A stretch of DNA of 36,613 nucleotides from an uncultured bacterium (GTDB taxonomy: Bacteria; Bacillota; Clostridia; Lachnospirales; Lachnospiraceae), in the NCBI GenBank assembly GCA_947643145.1, contig CANRVD010000026.1, positions 1 through 36,613 of the forward strand, given 5' to 3'. Positions 1 to 8,539 of this stretch are shown piece by piece. The translations under genes were made by a program, and so were the position numbers. Within the stretch, counting starts at the first letter, position 1, and the number at the start of each line of letters is the position of its first letter. A model generated the notes under the pieces. That model was given only the letters and a program-made list of their open reading frames with translations. It did not search any database and was not told the DNA's origin.

Positions 1-53
<53 letters not shown>

Positions 54-88
54 ATCTCATATGCTCTTTCAAGCACCGAACGAATTAT

Positions 89-117
89 ATTATATTATAA
101 ATCTCTGTAAAATGCAA
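89..117 (-). promoter_or_regulatory. sigma-A promoter of tRNA-Arg
   Basis: On the minus strand there is TTGCAT (112-117), a 17-nt spacer and TATAAT (89-94). The -10 region is a run of overlapping TATAAT units (another at 94-99, wrong spacing). The predicted start lies about 30 nt before the tRNA 5' end, which suits a tRNA promoter. Confidence 0.7.
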
Positions 118-156
118 GCCCTTTTTCTATTTTTTTACTATTCATATTTTGGGCAT

Positions 157-174
157 GTTACTATTCACAGTAAC
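157..174. repeat. GTTACTATTCAC-type palindromic repeat, copy 1
   Basis: GTTACT (157-162) and AGTAAC (169-174) form a 6-bp stem around ATTCAC. The word TTACTATTCA also occurs 23 bp to the left (135-144). The longer word GTTACTATTCAC recurs exactly at 33656-33667 and with one change at 1556-1567, so this belongs to a small dispersed family in intergenic DNA. Confidence 0.6.
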
Positions 175-289
175 TTTGGGACTTTTATCATAAATCCTTC
201 ATATATCCCAGATGGAACTTCTATAATCCAGTCTGGCGCGCCGACATGTCTTCTATGGTATAGACATCTTCTTTTCTCAATGCATCCAT
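165..289 (-). pseudogene. Remnant of a small gene, possibly Uma2-family nuclease
   Basis: A good ribosome binding site (GGAGG, minus strand, 298-302) sits 8 nt before an ATG at 289. The first codons read MDALRKEDVYTIEDMSAR and the frame stops soon after. A shifted frame from 236 then reads PDWIIEVPSGIYEGF and on to a stop at 165. A TIED start and a PDWIIEV core strand both resemble the Uma2 / PD-(D/E)XK family (DUF820), where they are normally separated by roughly 80 or more residues. I infer an internal deletion plus frameshift leaving about 40 codons. The stop overlaps a GTTACTATTCAC repeat. The Uma2 assignment is a recollection of the family pattern, not a search; it could be an unrelated small ORF. 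Confidence 0.35.
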
Positions 290-310
290 TGTCTGCACCT
301 CCATTTTTTT

Positions 311-334
311 AGGGGAATGCCAGCGCATTCCCCT
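311..334. repeat. 10-bp perfect hairpin after fucO, shared with the gdhA terminator
   Basis: AGGGGAATGC and GCATTCCCCT form a perfect 10-bp stem around CAGC. It lies 30 bp past the fucO stop, where a terminator is expected, but the minus strand has an A-run rather than a T-run after it. The core matches 28245-28266 at 21 of 22 positions, where the hairpin does act as a credible terminator. I treat it as a repeat that may also stop or stabilise the fucO transcript. Confidence 0.6.
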
Positions 335-364
335 AGCAAAAATCACTATGCGATAGTTTTCCTA

Positions 365-1513
365 TTAGATAAGACTTTCATACAGTTTTGTAATATCTTC
401 TACCGAAGTCTCCTTAGGATTTCCTGGTCTGCATGCATCATCATAAGCAGACTGTGCAAGGAATGCAATATCTTCCTTCTTCACAATATCCTTCAGATCG
501 GCTGGAATTCCGACATCCTGTGAAAGCTTCTTAACAGCGTCTACGGCAGCTTTCCTGTACTCCTCCTGAGACATATTTTCTGTTCCCTCTACGCCCATAG
601 CCTTTGCAATATCACGATACTTCTCACCGGTTGCATCTGCATTATACTCCATAACAGTTGGAAGGATAATCGCATTGGCGACTCCATGAGGAGTATCATA
701 AAGTGCACCTAGCGGATGTGCCATAGAATGAACAATACCAAGTCCTACATTTGAGAACCCCATACCAGCTACGTACTGGCCAAGTGCCATGCCTTCTCTT
801 CCTTCCGGTGTATTATCAACAGCTCCCCTTAAGGAACGTGCAATAATTTCAATTGCTTTTAGATGGAACATATCTGATAATTCCCATGCCCCTGCTGTGA
901 TATAGCCCTCAATCGCATGTGTCAAAGCATCCATACCAGTTGCCGCTGTCAGTCCCTTTGGCATAGAAGACATCATATCAGGGTCAATAAACGCAACGAC
1001 AGGGATATCATGCGGGTCAACGCAAACCATCTTACGGTTCTTCTCCGCATCCGTAATTACATAATTAATCGTAACCTCTGCTGCTGTTCCTGCCGTTGTC
1101 GGCACTGCAAAGATAGGCACTGACTTATTCTTTGTGTCCGCAACACCTTCCAGGCTGCGTACATCTGCAAATTCAGGGTTGTTAATAATGATACCAATTG
1201 CCTTTGCTGTATCCATCGAGGAACCACCACCAATCGCAATCAGGTAATCTGTTCCGGCACTCTTATATGCCTCCACTCCTGTCTGCACATTCTCAATCGT
1301 TGGGTTTGGTTTAATGTTAGAATACATTTCATAAGCCAGCCCATTTTTTTCCAACACATCAAGAACCTTCTTAGTTACACCGAACTTTACTAAATCCGGG
1401 TCCGAACATACAAATGCTTTCTTAAATCCTCTTGCTTTTGCTTCATCTGCGATACAATCAATTGCTTTTGCCCCGTGGTAAGAAGTTTCATTTAAAATAA
1501 ATCTGTTTGCCAT
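365..1513 (-). CDS. fucO: Lactaldehyde reductase / 1,2-propanediol oxidoreductase
   Basis: Iron-dependent group III alcohol dehydrogenase that reduces lactaldehyde to 1,2-propanediol with NADH, the step that disposes of reducing power during anaerobic fucose or rhamnose breakdown. The 382-residue product matches E. coli FucO closely along its whole length, beginning MANRF and carrying GGGS (96-98, nucleotide binding), PTTAGTAAEVTINYVITD and CVDPHDIP. The metal ligands are visible as D195, H199, H262 and H276. The ATG at 1513 is preferred over a TTG at 1522 because it matches the family start and has AAAGGA at about 9 nt. It is a single-gene unit with its own promoter (1619-1647). No fucose or rhamnose catabolic genes are nearby, so it probably serves pathways encoded elsewhere. 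Confidence 0.93.
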   Translation of the reverse strand: MANRFILNETSYHGAKAIDCIADEAKARGFKKAFVCSDPDLVKFGVTKKVLDVLEKNGLAYEMYSNIKPNPTIENVQTGVEAYKSAGTDYLIAIGGGSSMDTAKAIGIIINNPEFADVRSLEGVADTKNKSVPIFAVPTTAGTAAEVTINYVITDAEKNRKMVCVDPHDIPVVAFIDPDMMSSMPKGLTAATGMDALTHAIEGYITAGAWELSDMFHLKAIEIIARSLRGAVDNTPEGREGMALGQYVAGMGFSNVGLGIVHSMAHPLGALYDTPHGVANAIILPTVMEYNADATGEKYRDIAKAMGVEGTENMSQEEYRKAAVDAVKKLSQDVGIPADLKDIVKKEDIAFLAQSAYDDACRPGNPKETSVEDITKLYESLI

Positions 1514-1555
1514 AAACTCCAATCCTTTCTGTTTTTAAAATTTCAAGTGACTATT

Positions 1556-1606
1556 ATTACTATTCACAGCCACTCATCTCATCATACGATAGGCGATAAA
1601 TAGTAA
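1556..1606. repeat. GTTACTATTCAC-type inverted repeat, copy 2, in the fucO leader
   Basis: ATTACTATTCACAG (1556-1569) and AATAGTAA (1599-1606) form an inverted repeat, with TTACTATT (1557-1564) pairing with AATAGTAA. It falls inside the predicted fucO 5' untranslated region, between promoter and start codon, so the mRNA could form a long-loop hairpin there. The left arm is shared with the copies at 157 and 33656. Confidence 0.5.
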
Positions 1607-1618
1607 CCTACTATTTTC

Positions 1619-1647
1619 ATTATAAAGGCTTATCCCCAAAAAAGCAA
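1619..1647 (-). promoter_or_regulatory. sigma-A promoter of fucO
   Basis: Minus-strand TTGCTT (1642-1647), 17-nt spacer, TATAAT (1619-1624). This predicts a leader of about 100 nt before the fucO ATG at 1513. Confidence 0.72.
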
Positions 1648-1674
1648 CTACGAGACTTTCCTGTATTATACAAA

Positions 1675-1700
1675 TTCCCTGGACAATACTGTCCAGGGAA
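1675..1700 (-). terminator. Terminator of the tex-cysNC run
   Basis: TTCCCTGGAC / GTCCAGGGAA is a perfect 10-bp stem with a 6-nt loop (AATACT), 20 bp after the cysNC stop. On the minus strand it is followed by TTTGTATAAT, a weak T-tract. It separates cysNC from the fucO promoter. Confidence 0.7.
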
Positions 1701-1719
1701 TCGATTTACATAAAAAGTC

Positions 1720-3549
1720 TTACTGGATAAACTTCCTGATTTCTTTCATCAGATATTCCACAGATTCTTCTACAGTCTGTCCTGCCGTATCAATCACAAT
1801 TTGTGGATTTTCCGGCTTTTCATACGGACTTGTAATGCCTGAGAAGTTTGGAATCTCACCGGCCCTTGCCTTCTTATACAGACCCTTTACATCCCTCTTC
1901 TCGCATTCTTCTATGGAAGTAGCCACGTAAACTTCTACAAAATTATCTTCACCAATAATCTCCCTTGCAGACCGCCTGTCACGGACAAACGGAGAGATAA
2001 AAGACGTCAGCACAATCAGTCCGGCATCATTCATCAGCTTGGACACTTCGGCTACACGGCGGATATTTTCAATTCTGTCAGATTCCTTAAAAGTCAAATC
2101 CTTATTCAGTCCCATACGGACATTATCCCCATCCATAACCATCGTATGCTTGCCTTCTGCAAAAAGCCGCTTTTCCAGTGCATTGACAAGGGTAGACTTT
2201 CCTGCCCCTGAAAGTCCTGTCAGCCAGATTGTCTTAGGCTGCTGATCCTTCTGCTTTGCCCGCAGATCTCTTGTAATATCCATCTCATGCCAAGTCAGGT
2301 TGCCCTCGCGGCGCAGCGGATGCTCTACTACACCACAGGCTGATGTCATATTTGTAATGCGGTCAATTAAAATAAAACTTCCAAGTTCTTTATGATTTGC
2401 AAAGATATCATAAACTATCTTATCAGAACAACTAATATCACAGATAGCAATCTCGTTTTTAAATAATCGCTCTGCCTTTACCTTCTGTCCGGTATTCACA
2501 TCAACTTTATGCTTGATATTCATAACAACAGCAGGTACAAGCTGTGTACCAATCTTAAGATAATAATTCTTTCCTTCTACTAACTTTGAATCATCCATCC
2601 AAAGAAGCTTTGCCGTAAACATCTTGCTGACATGCAGGCTGACATCCTTAACCATGACACAGCCGCGTGAAACGTCAATCTCTCTGTCAAGCTCTACCGT
2701 TACTGCTTCTCCGCGTACTGCTTCCGTTACCTTTTCCGTCATATTGTGGATGCTCTTAACTTCTGCCGTTGTATCATTTGGCAATACAAGAACCTCGTCA
2801 CCTTCATGGATTTCACCGACTTCAATCTGTCCCTGAAAACCTCTGAAGGTACGGTCAGGACGGCTTACTCTCTGAATCGGCAGAACAAAGCCTCCCTGGT
2901 CGCTCTTATCTGATACATCAATGTCCTCTAAATAAGAAAGCAGGGTCTTACCCTTATACCAGCCCATAACCTTAGACGGATTGGTAATATTATCTCCGAC
3001 GGTTGCTGAAACAGGAATCGTATATAAAGACTCGAAATTATACTCTTCTGTCATCGTTTTAATATCTGATACAATTTGGTTATACGTATACTTTTCATAG
3101 TCAACCAAATCCATTTTATTAATGGCATATACCACATGGCGTATTCCCATCAGGGCACAAATACGCGTATGGCGTCTGGTCTGAATCAGAACGCCCTTCG
3201 AAGCATCTACCAGAATAACTGCTAAGTCTGCAAAGGATGCTCCAACAGCCATATTTCTGGTGTATTCCTCATGCCCCGGAGTATCTGCTACAATAAAACT
3301 TCTCTTTTCTGTTGTAAAATAGCGGTACGCCACATCAATGGTAATTCCCTGTTCCCTTTCTGCCATCAGGCCATCCAAAAGAAGGGAATAGTCAATTCCT
3401 CCGCTATTGCTTCCTACTTTACTATCCAATTCCAACGCCCGCTCCTGGTCTGCAAAGAGAAGCTTTGCATCATAGAGCATATGGCCAATCAATGTGGACT
3501 TTCCATCGTCCACGCTTCCACAGGTAATAAATTTCAATAAGCTCTGCAT
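1720..3549 (-). CDS. cysNC: Bifunctional sulfate adenylyltransferase GTPase subunit / APS kinase (CysN-CysC fusion)
   Basis: The N-terminal part is the CysN GTPase that drives ATP sulfurylase (with CysD, sulfate + ATP to APS); the C-terminal part is APS kinase, which phosphorylates APS to PAPS. Visible motifs: G1 GSVDDGKST (11-19), switch region EQGITID (66-72), DTPGH (89-93), NKMD (144-147), translation-factor-like beta barrels (about 220-430), then a second P-loop GLSGAGKS (445-452) opening the CysC domain (437-609). The length of 609 suits a fusion such as NodQ/CysNC. Its ATG overlaps the cysD stop by one base (TAATG), indicating translational coupling and a 1:1 complex. It ends at the terminator at 1675. 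No PAPS reductase or sulfite reductase lies in the window. Confidence 0.95.
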   Translation of the reverse strand: MQSLLKFITCGSVDDGKSTLIGHMLYDAKLLFADQERALELDSKVGSNSGGIDYSLLLDGLMAEREQGITIDVAYRYFTTEKRSFIVADTPGHEEYTRNMAVGASFADLAVILVDASKGVLIQTRRHTRICALMGIRHVVYAINKMDLVDYEKYTYNQIVSDIKTMTEEYNFESLYTIPVSATVGDNITNPSKVMGWYKGKTLLSYLEDIDVSDKSDQGGFVLPIQRVSRPDRTFRGFQGQIEVGEIHEGDEVLVLPNDTTAEVKSIHNMTEKVTEAVRGEAVTVELDREIDVSRGCVMVKDVSLHVSKMFTAKLLWMDDSKLVEGKNYYLKIGTQLVPAVVMNIKHKVDVNTGQKVKAERLFKNEIAICDISCSDKIVYDIFANHKELGSFILIDRITNMTSACGVVEHPLRREGNLTWHEMDITRDLRAKQKDQQPKTIWLTGLSGAGKSTLVNALEKRLFAEGKHTMVMDGDNVRMGLNKDLTFKESDRIENIRRVAEVSKLMNDAGLIVLTSFISPFVRDRRSAREIIGEDNFVEVYVATSIEECEKRDVKGLYKKARAGEIPNFSGITSPYEKPENPQIVIDTAGQTVEESVEYLMKEIRKFIQ

Positions 3550-4448
3550 TAAAAATATCCCTCTCTCTTTCGTCGTTCCATACTACCAGCTGCTTCATTG
3601 TCAATAACACGGCTTGTTCTTTCCGATGATACCGCACTCAGTGTTTCGTCGATAATCTCATCCAATGTTGTCGCATTAGACTCGACACCTCCTGTCAACG
3701 GATAGCATCCAAGCGTCCTGAAACGAATCATCTTCTTCTCCACCTTTTCGTCCGGCATGATTCTCATTCTGTCATCATCTACCATGATAATATTTCCGTC
3801 ACGCTCTACGACTGGTCTTTCTGCCGCAAAATAAAGTGGTACAATATCTATATTTTCCTGTCTGATATACTGCCAGATATCCTTCTCTGTCCAGTTCGAA
3901 AGCGGGAATACACGAATACTTTCACCCTTGAAAATCCTCGTATTGTATAACTTCCACATCTCCGGGCGCTGGTTCTTTGGATCCCATGCCTGTTCTGCAT
4001 TACGGAAGGAGAAGATTCTCTCCTTTGCACGGGATTTTTCCTCATCACGCCTTCCTCCGCCAAAAGCAGCCGTAAATCCATACTTTGTCAGCGCCTGTTT
4101 CAGTGCCTGCGTCTTCATAATGTCCGTGTATGCAGAACCATGATCGAAGGGATTGATTCCCTGCTTAATACCTTCTTCATTGCTGTACACAATCATGTCC
4201 AGTCCGTACTTTTTTGCTACATCATCACGAAACTGAATCATCTCCCTAAATTTCCATGTTGTATCAATATGCATAAAAGGGAACGGCGGCTTCTCCGGAT
4301 AAAATGCCTTTAATGCAAGATGCAACATAACAGAGCTGTCTTTTCCAATGGAATACAGCATTACCGGCTTTTCGCACTCAGCAGCCACTTCACGCATAAT
4401 GTAAATGGCTTCTGCTTCCAGTGCCTGCAAATGGGATAACTGTTTCAT
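3549..4448 (-). CDS. cysD: Sulfate adenylyltransferase small subunit CysD
   Basis: Catalytic subunit of heterodimeric ATP sulfurylase, an N-type ATP pyrophosphatase making APS from sulfate and ATP. The PP-loop SIGKDS is at residues 33-38, followed by the family blocks [37 protein letters not shown] and [12 protein letters not shown]. At 299 residues it is the normal CysD length. The ATG at 4448 has GAGG about 10 nt upstream. It lies 114 bp after the arylsulfotransferase-like gene and overlaps cysNC by one base. The gene is complete with no unusual residues seen. Confidence 0.96.
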   Translation of the reverse strand: MKQLSHLQALEAEAIYIMREVAAECEKPVMLYSIGKDSSVMLHLALKAFYPEKPPFPFMHIDTTWKFREMIQFRDDVAKKYGLDMIVYSNEEGIKQGINPFDHGSAYTDIMKTQALKQALTKYGFTAAFGGGRRDEEKSRAKERIFSFRNAEQAWDPKNQRPEMWKLYNTRIFKGESIRVFPLSNWTEKDIWQYIRQENIDIVPLYFAAERPVVERDGNIIMVDDDRMRIMPDEKVEKKMIRFRTLGCYPLTGGVESNATTLDEIIDETLSAVSSERTSRVIDNEAAGSMERRKREGYF

Positions 4449-4562
4449 CTTATTTAACCTCGTTTCTGCGCTGTTATCTTCTTAGGAACTTGATTTTCAG
4501 TTCCTTGCCGATGCTACGCCAATCAGCGCATGGCGGTAGAACGGCTGTTTCCAAAAATAAAA
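4449..4562 (-). other. Structured leader before cysD
   Basis: This 114-bp gap holds two stem-loops: AGGAACT/AGTTCCT (4484-4490 with 4499-4505, 8-nt loop) and CTACGCCA paired with TGGCGGTAG (about 4512-4537, one bulge). Neither is followed by a T-tract on the minus strand. They could be a processing or attenuation element separating the upstream gene from cysDNC. I do not recognise a known riboswitch and saw no clear promoter. Confidence 0.35.
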
Positions 4563-6107
4563 TCACTCTACTATTCGTATTTTATTTTTTAAACGATGCA
4601 CTACATTACGGCTTTCCACAAAAATGCTATACTCATCAACAGCAAAGTCCGCCATCGAGACTGCAAAGGAAACCCTTACTTTTCCTACTTTCATCCCCTC
4701 ATAATTCTGCATATAGGCATGTTTCTCCCCTACAAAATAAACTCTGTCAATCCTTCCCGGAAGAATAAAGCTTACAAACAACTCACCACAAAGGCGAATC
4801 CCTCCAAAATAAGCTCTGTCAATTGGCTCCTCTGCTTCAACAGGAAGTACTCCATGAAATTCCTCAGGCGGGGCAATCCCCCCAAAAATAACATCTTCCA
4901 TCAGCGCAACCGGCTTACAAAACTCTAAAATATCCGGTTGAAAAAGCCATGTCATATTAATTACTTTATAAAAATAGACACTTCGTATGGTTTCCCCTGT
5001 ACTACTGTCCACCTCTTCCAGACAAAACTTTCTTCCCCCCTGCTGCTTCTTCCGCAAATCAGCACATAACAGATAACGGCTGCCATCTGCGGAAAGAATA
5101 CTGCTTTCCTTTTCTTTCTCTGTTCTCTTGCTGACTGGATGGCAAAGTTTTCCCCGAAAACTGTCTTTATCAGCCTCCGGTAACCTGCTTCCATAAATTA
5201 TCTGCCCATTTTGCAAATTTAATTCCACAACTTGTCCCGGATTTCCCTTTTTCCCTGCAGTTGCATATAAATACAAAGAATCTCCCTGACTGCCGGCAAC
5301 GCCTTTTACCGGAAAATCTACTAAAAAGGTTCTGTAAACCCTGCCAAGATAATCCATCTCGTGATAACGGCACGGCCTGTACTGCCCATTTTTTTCCATA
5401 CGGTTAACAGTACGGTCCTCATATAAAAAATGCCCATTTATCAAAGGAATCATTCCAATCCGTTTAGAACGGAGCTGAATGGAATAACGGATTGCTCCAT
5501 TACAATCTGTTACAATGGGGTCAAAAGACAACCCACTGACTATTATAAAGGGAAATTGTGACAAATTTTTGTTATAATTTTCCATCTGGATTCTCTCGTC
5601 TTTTTTTTCCAGCTCCGGTATATAAATCCGTACTTTCCTCCGCTTAATTACAGTTCCCGAAATATCAAACATTTCCAGCTCAATATCATTGTTTCTATGT
5701 GCATATAATCCAAGAACCGGAACCCGATGACGCTTTGTGTAACCTGTTTCTCCAACAAAATCAGCCTCCGGCGTATCTCCAAGCACCCGGTAACGAACTT
5801 TTGTCTCCTGCGAAGAATTAAAAAGCAGCAGAGCAGACTGCTTCACAATATCATAAGGATTGGGAATCACTAAAATATGCTGAAACGTATACATATGATT
5901 ATCCAATATTTTTTCAAAGGCATAGTCCCGTACCTGAGTAAGATATGCCTGTTGGGGTACTTTTCGGAAAGAAGATAATATTCTCTTTCCCTCCCGTGGA
6001 AATACTTCTTTCTCATATGTTCTGTCTAACTTCCTCAAATCACTTTCGCTATATGTGATTTTTGAACCCCTTTTCACATCCACAAAATAATTTTGAAACA
6101 GTCCCAT
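4563..6107 (-). CDS. Arylsulfate sulfotransferase (ASST)-like protein, active site not evident
   Basis: 514 residues with no signal peptide or membrane segment. The N-terminal third carries the pattern of ASST N-terminal domains: a strand like HILVIPNPYDIVKQSALLLF, then HRVPVLGLYAHRNNDIELE and an ISGTVIKRRKV strand. A later HEMDYLGRVYRTFL resembles the first propeller blade of ASST enzymes, which move sulfate between phenols via a sulfated histidine. The paired-histidine and further histidine motifs expected in the later blades are not obvious, so it may be catalytically altered or act on something else. The ATG at 6107 is preferred over 6113 because AGGAG lies 7 nt before it. It starts about 15 bp after tex and precedes cysD, so a role using activated sulfate is plausible but unproven. 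Confidence 0.5.
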   Translation of the reverse strand: MGLFQNYFVDVKRGSKITYSESDLRKLDRTYEKEVFPREGKRILSSFRKVPQQAYLTQVRDYAFEKILDNHMYTFQHILVIPNPYDIVKQSALLLFNSSQETKVRYRVLGDTPEADFVGETGYTKRHRVPVLGLYAHRNNDIELEMFDISGTVIKRRKVRIYIPELEKKDERIQMENYNKNLSQFPFIIVSGLSFDPIVTDCNGAIRYSIQLRSKRIGMIPLINGHFLYEDRTVNRMEKNGQYRPCRYHEMDYLGRVYRTFLVDFPVKGVAGSQGDSLYLYATAGKKGNPGQVVELNLQNGQIIYGSRLPEADKDSFRGKLCHPVSKRTEKEKESSILSADGSRYLLCADLRKKQQGGRKFCLEEVDSSTGETIRSVYFYKVINMTWLFQPDILEFCKPVALMEDVIFGGIAPPEEFHGVLPVEAEEPIDRAYFGGIRLCGELFVSFILPGRIDRVYFVGEKHAYMQNYEGMKVGKVRVSFAVSMADFAVDEYSIFVESRNVVHRLKNKIRIVE

Positions 6108-6122
6108 AGGCATTCTCCTTTA

Positions 6123-8435
6123 TTATAACTTCATGGTAAGCTGGATTCGCTGTTTCTTCAAATCAATGCTCATAACCTTAACATCCACAATATCACCAAC
6201 GCTGACTACCTCTAAAGGATGCTTTACAAACTTTTTATTGGACAGCTCAGAGATATGAACGAGACCATCCTGATGCACCCCAATATCGACAAATGCTCCA
6301 AAGTCAATTACATTCCTGACTGTCCCCTTTAAAATCATGCCTTCCTTTAAATCCTTCATTTCCAGTACATCTGTACGAAGAATCGGTTTTGGCATCTCAT
6401 CTCTTGGATCTCTCGCCGGCTTTTCTAACTCCTTCAAAATATCCATTAATGTGATTTCGCCAATTCCAAGCTCCTCAGCCATCCTTTTTTTATCTTTCAC
6501 CCTGTTTGCAAGTCCAGAAACTTTTCCTGCACCATTCTTCTCACTGGAATTTTCAACCGGAATGGCAGTGTCTCCAAACGCCTTTGCAAATGCAGCGCCA
6601 AAAGCTGTATTGGTATTGCGTATCTTAAATTCTTTCTTCTTTTCCCTGCCAGGCTGCTTTTTTACCACAGACTGTCTGGCAATCTCACTTTGCAGCTTCT
6701 TTACGTCCTCCATTGTCATGCCAAGCCTGCATAACAGCTCATTTGCAGCATCATATGTCTCAGGATGGACACTTGTTGCATCCAAAGGATTCTCTCCATC
6801 CTGAATACGCATAAACCCTGCACACTGCTCAAATGCCTTAGGCCCCAGCTTTGGAACCTTTAAAAGCTCCTTACGGCTTTTAAATCTGCCATTTTCTTCC
6901 CTGTAAAGTACGATGTTTTTCGCAATTGGTTTTGAAATTCCTGAAATATATTCTAACAGAGATGCCGATGCTGTATTCAAATCGACACCTACTTTATTGA
7001 CACAGTCCTCTACCACACCGGACAAAGCCTCTGAAAGCTTTTTCTGATTCATGTCGTGCTGGTACTGACCAACCCCAATCGAACGCGGCTCAATCTTCAC
7101 CAGCTCTGCCAAAGGGTCCTGCAGACGCCTTGCAATAGAAGCTGCACTTCTCTGTCCCACATCAAAGTTCGGAAACTCCTCCGTAGCCAGCTTACTTGCA
7201 GAATATACGGAAGCTCCCGCCTCATTAACAATAATATATTGTACCGGCCTGCCAATTTCCTTTAGCATCTCCGCTATAATCTGCTCCGATTCCCTTGATG
7301 CCGTTCCATTTCCTACAGAAATAAGGGAGATATCGTATTTTTCAATAAGCTTTTTCACAACCTTCTTTGTCTCTTCCACCTTATTCTGCGGAGCCGTTGG
7401 ATAGACAACGGTGGTATCCAGTACCTTTCCTGTGGCATCCACTACCGCTAACTTACAACCGGTACGAAATGCCGGGTCCCATCCCAAAACATTTTTTCCG
7501 GCAATCGGAGGCTGCATCAGAAGCTGCTCCAGATTTTTACCAAATACCCTGATTGCCCCATCTTCTGCCTTCTCTGTCAAATCGCCTCGGATTTCCCGCT
7601 CAATTGCCGGTGCAATCAGACGCTTATAACTGTCTTCAATCGCTTCCATAAGGTAACGCTCCGAATCCGGATTTTCTTCCGTAATAATCTGCTTCTTTAG
7701 ATACTGTAAAATCCTCTCCTCCGGCGCCTCTATTTTAACCAGCAATATCTTTTCCTTTTCCCCACGGTTTAATGCCAAAACCCTGTGGCTTGCCACTTCA
7801 CTTAACCGTTCCTGATAATCATAATACATCTCATATACAGAAGCTGCCTTTTCATCCTTTGCAGCAGAAAGAATTCTTCCCTCCTCAAAGGTAATATTTC
7901 GGATATACATCCTGTAGCCTGCATTGTCCGATATTTCTTCTGCAATAATATCTTTTGCACCTGCAATGGCCTCACCAGCATCCGCAACTTCCTTTTCCTC
8001 AGAAATATATTTTACAGCCTCTTCTTCCACAGCCACGGAAGCATCCTGCCGTAAAATAAACTCCGCAAGCCCCTCCAATCCCTTTTCTTTTGCAATCATT
8101 GCACGTGTCCTTCTCTTTGGACGGTATGGACGGTATAAATCATCAACTTCAACCTGTGTTTTTGCATTTAAAATCTGCTCCGTTAACTCTTCCGTTAACT
8201 TTCCTTGCTCCTTTATGCTTGCCATAACCTGTTCCTTCTTTTCTTCCAAATTACGAAGATAAAGAAGACGTTCATGCAGATTACGAAGCTGCTCATCATC
8301 CAGAGAGCCATGTGCCTCCTTACGGTATCTGGCAATAAAAGGAATCGTATTTCCCTCATCAATAAGCTTTACTGCTGCCTCGACCTGCCAAAGCTTTACC
8401 TCTATTTCCTGTGCAATTTTCTGATAGATATCCAT
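6123..8435 (-). CDS. tex: Tex-family S1 RNA-binding protein
   Basis: Cytoplasmic nucleic-acid-binding protein of the Tex/YqgF-like family, linked to transcription and RNA metabolism. The 770 residues show the canonical order: N-terminal helical domain starting MDIYQKIAQE with FIARYRKEAHGSLDDEQLRNL, the YqgF-like core (GWDPAFRTGCKLAVVD, ISVGNGTASRESE, NEAGASVYSAS), a helix-hairpin-helix region (VDLNTASASLLEYISGIS onward) and a C-terminal S1 domain (about 695-770, GTVRNVIDFGAFVDIGVHQDGLVHISE). The ATG at 8435 has AGAGG 6 nt upstream. It is the first gene of the run that continues into the ASST-like gene and cysDNC. Confidence 0.95.
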   Translation of the reverse strand: MDIYQKIAQEIEVKLWQVEAAVKLIDEGNTIPFIARYRKEAHGSLDDEQLRNLHERLLYLRNLEEKKEQVMASIKEQGKLTEELTEQILNAKTQVEVDDLYRPYRPKRRTRAMIAKEKGLEGLAEFILRQDASVAVEEEAVKYISEEKEVADAGEAIAGAKDIIAEEISDNAGYRMYIRNITFEEGRILSAAKDEKAASVYEMYYDYQERLSEVASHRVLALNRGEKEKILLVKIEAPEERILQYLKKQIITEENPDSERYLMEAIEDSYKRLIAPAIEREIRGDLTEKAEDGAIRVFGKNLEQLLMQPPIAGKNVLGWDPAFRTGCKLAVVDATGKVLDTTVVYPTAPQNKVEETKKVVKKLIEKYDISLISVGNGTASRESEQIIAEMLKEIGRPVQYIIVNEAGASVYSASKLATEEFPNFDVGQRSAASIARRLQDPLAELVKIEPRSIGVGQYQHDMNQKKLSEALSGVVEDCVNKVGVDLNTASASLLEYISGISKPIAKNIVLYREENGRFKSRKELLKVPKLGPKAFEQCAGFMRIQDGENPLDATSVHPETYDAANELLCRLGMTMEDVKKLQSEIARQSVVKKQPGREKKKEFKIRNTNTAFGAAFAKAFGDTAIPVENSSEKNGAGKVSGLANRVKDKKRMAEELGIGEITLMDILKELEKPARDPRDEMPKPILRTDVLEMKDLKEGMILKGTVRNVIDFGAFVDIGVHQDGLVHISELSNKKFVKHPLEVVSVGDIVDVKVMSIDLKKQRIQLTMKL

Positions 8436-8476
8436 GCTTTACCTCTTTTCTGCTTTTATAGTTCCTAACAGAACCA

Positions 8477-8512
8477 GTGGTAAGGAAAATGTTTGCGCAT
8501 TCACCTTACCAC
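8477..8512 (-). terminator. Hairpin between lysC and tex, probable terminator or boundary
   Basis: GTGGTAAGG (8477-8485) pairs with CCTTACCAC (8504-8512), and the inner AATG/CATT extends the stem. It lies about 27 bp after the lysC stop. No T-run follows on the minus strand, so termination may be inefficient and tex may be read in part from the upstream operon. Confidence 0.45.
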
Positions 8513-8539
8513 CGCTATTGTACATTTACTCTCTAAATC

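Noticed and set aside
4449-4562. Riboswitch (SAM or other sulfur-related) ahead of cysD
   Set aside because: The spacer is too short for an S-box aptamer, lacks its conserved core, and its two stem-loops have no terminator T-tract.
6337-6804. 155-codon plus-strand frame opposite tex
   Set aside because: Shadow of tex; composition is low-complexity Ser/Phe and no ribosome binding site is present.
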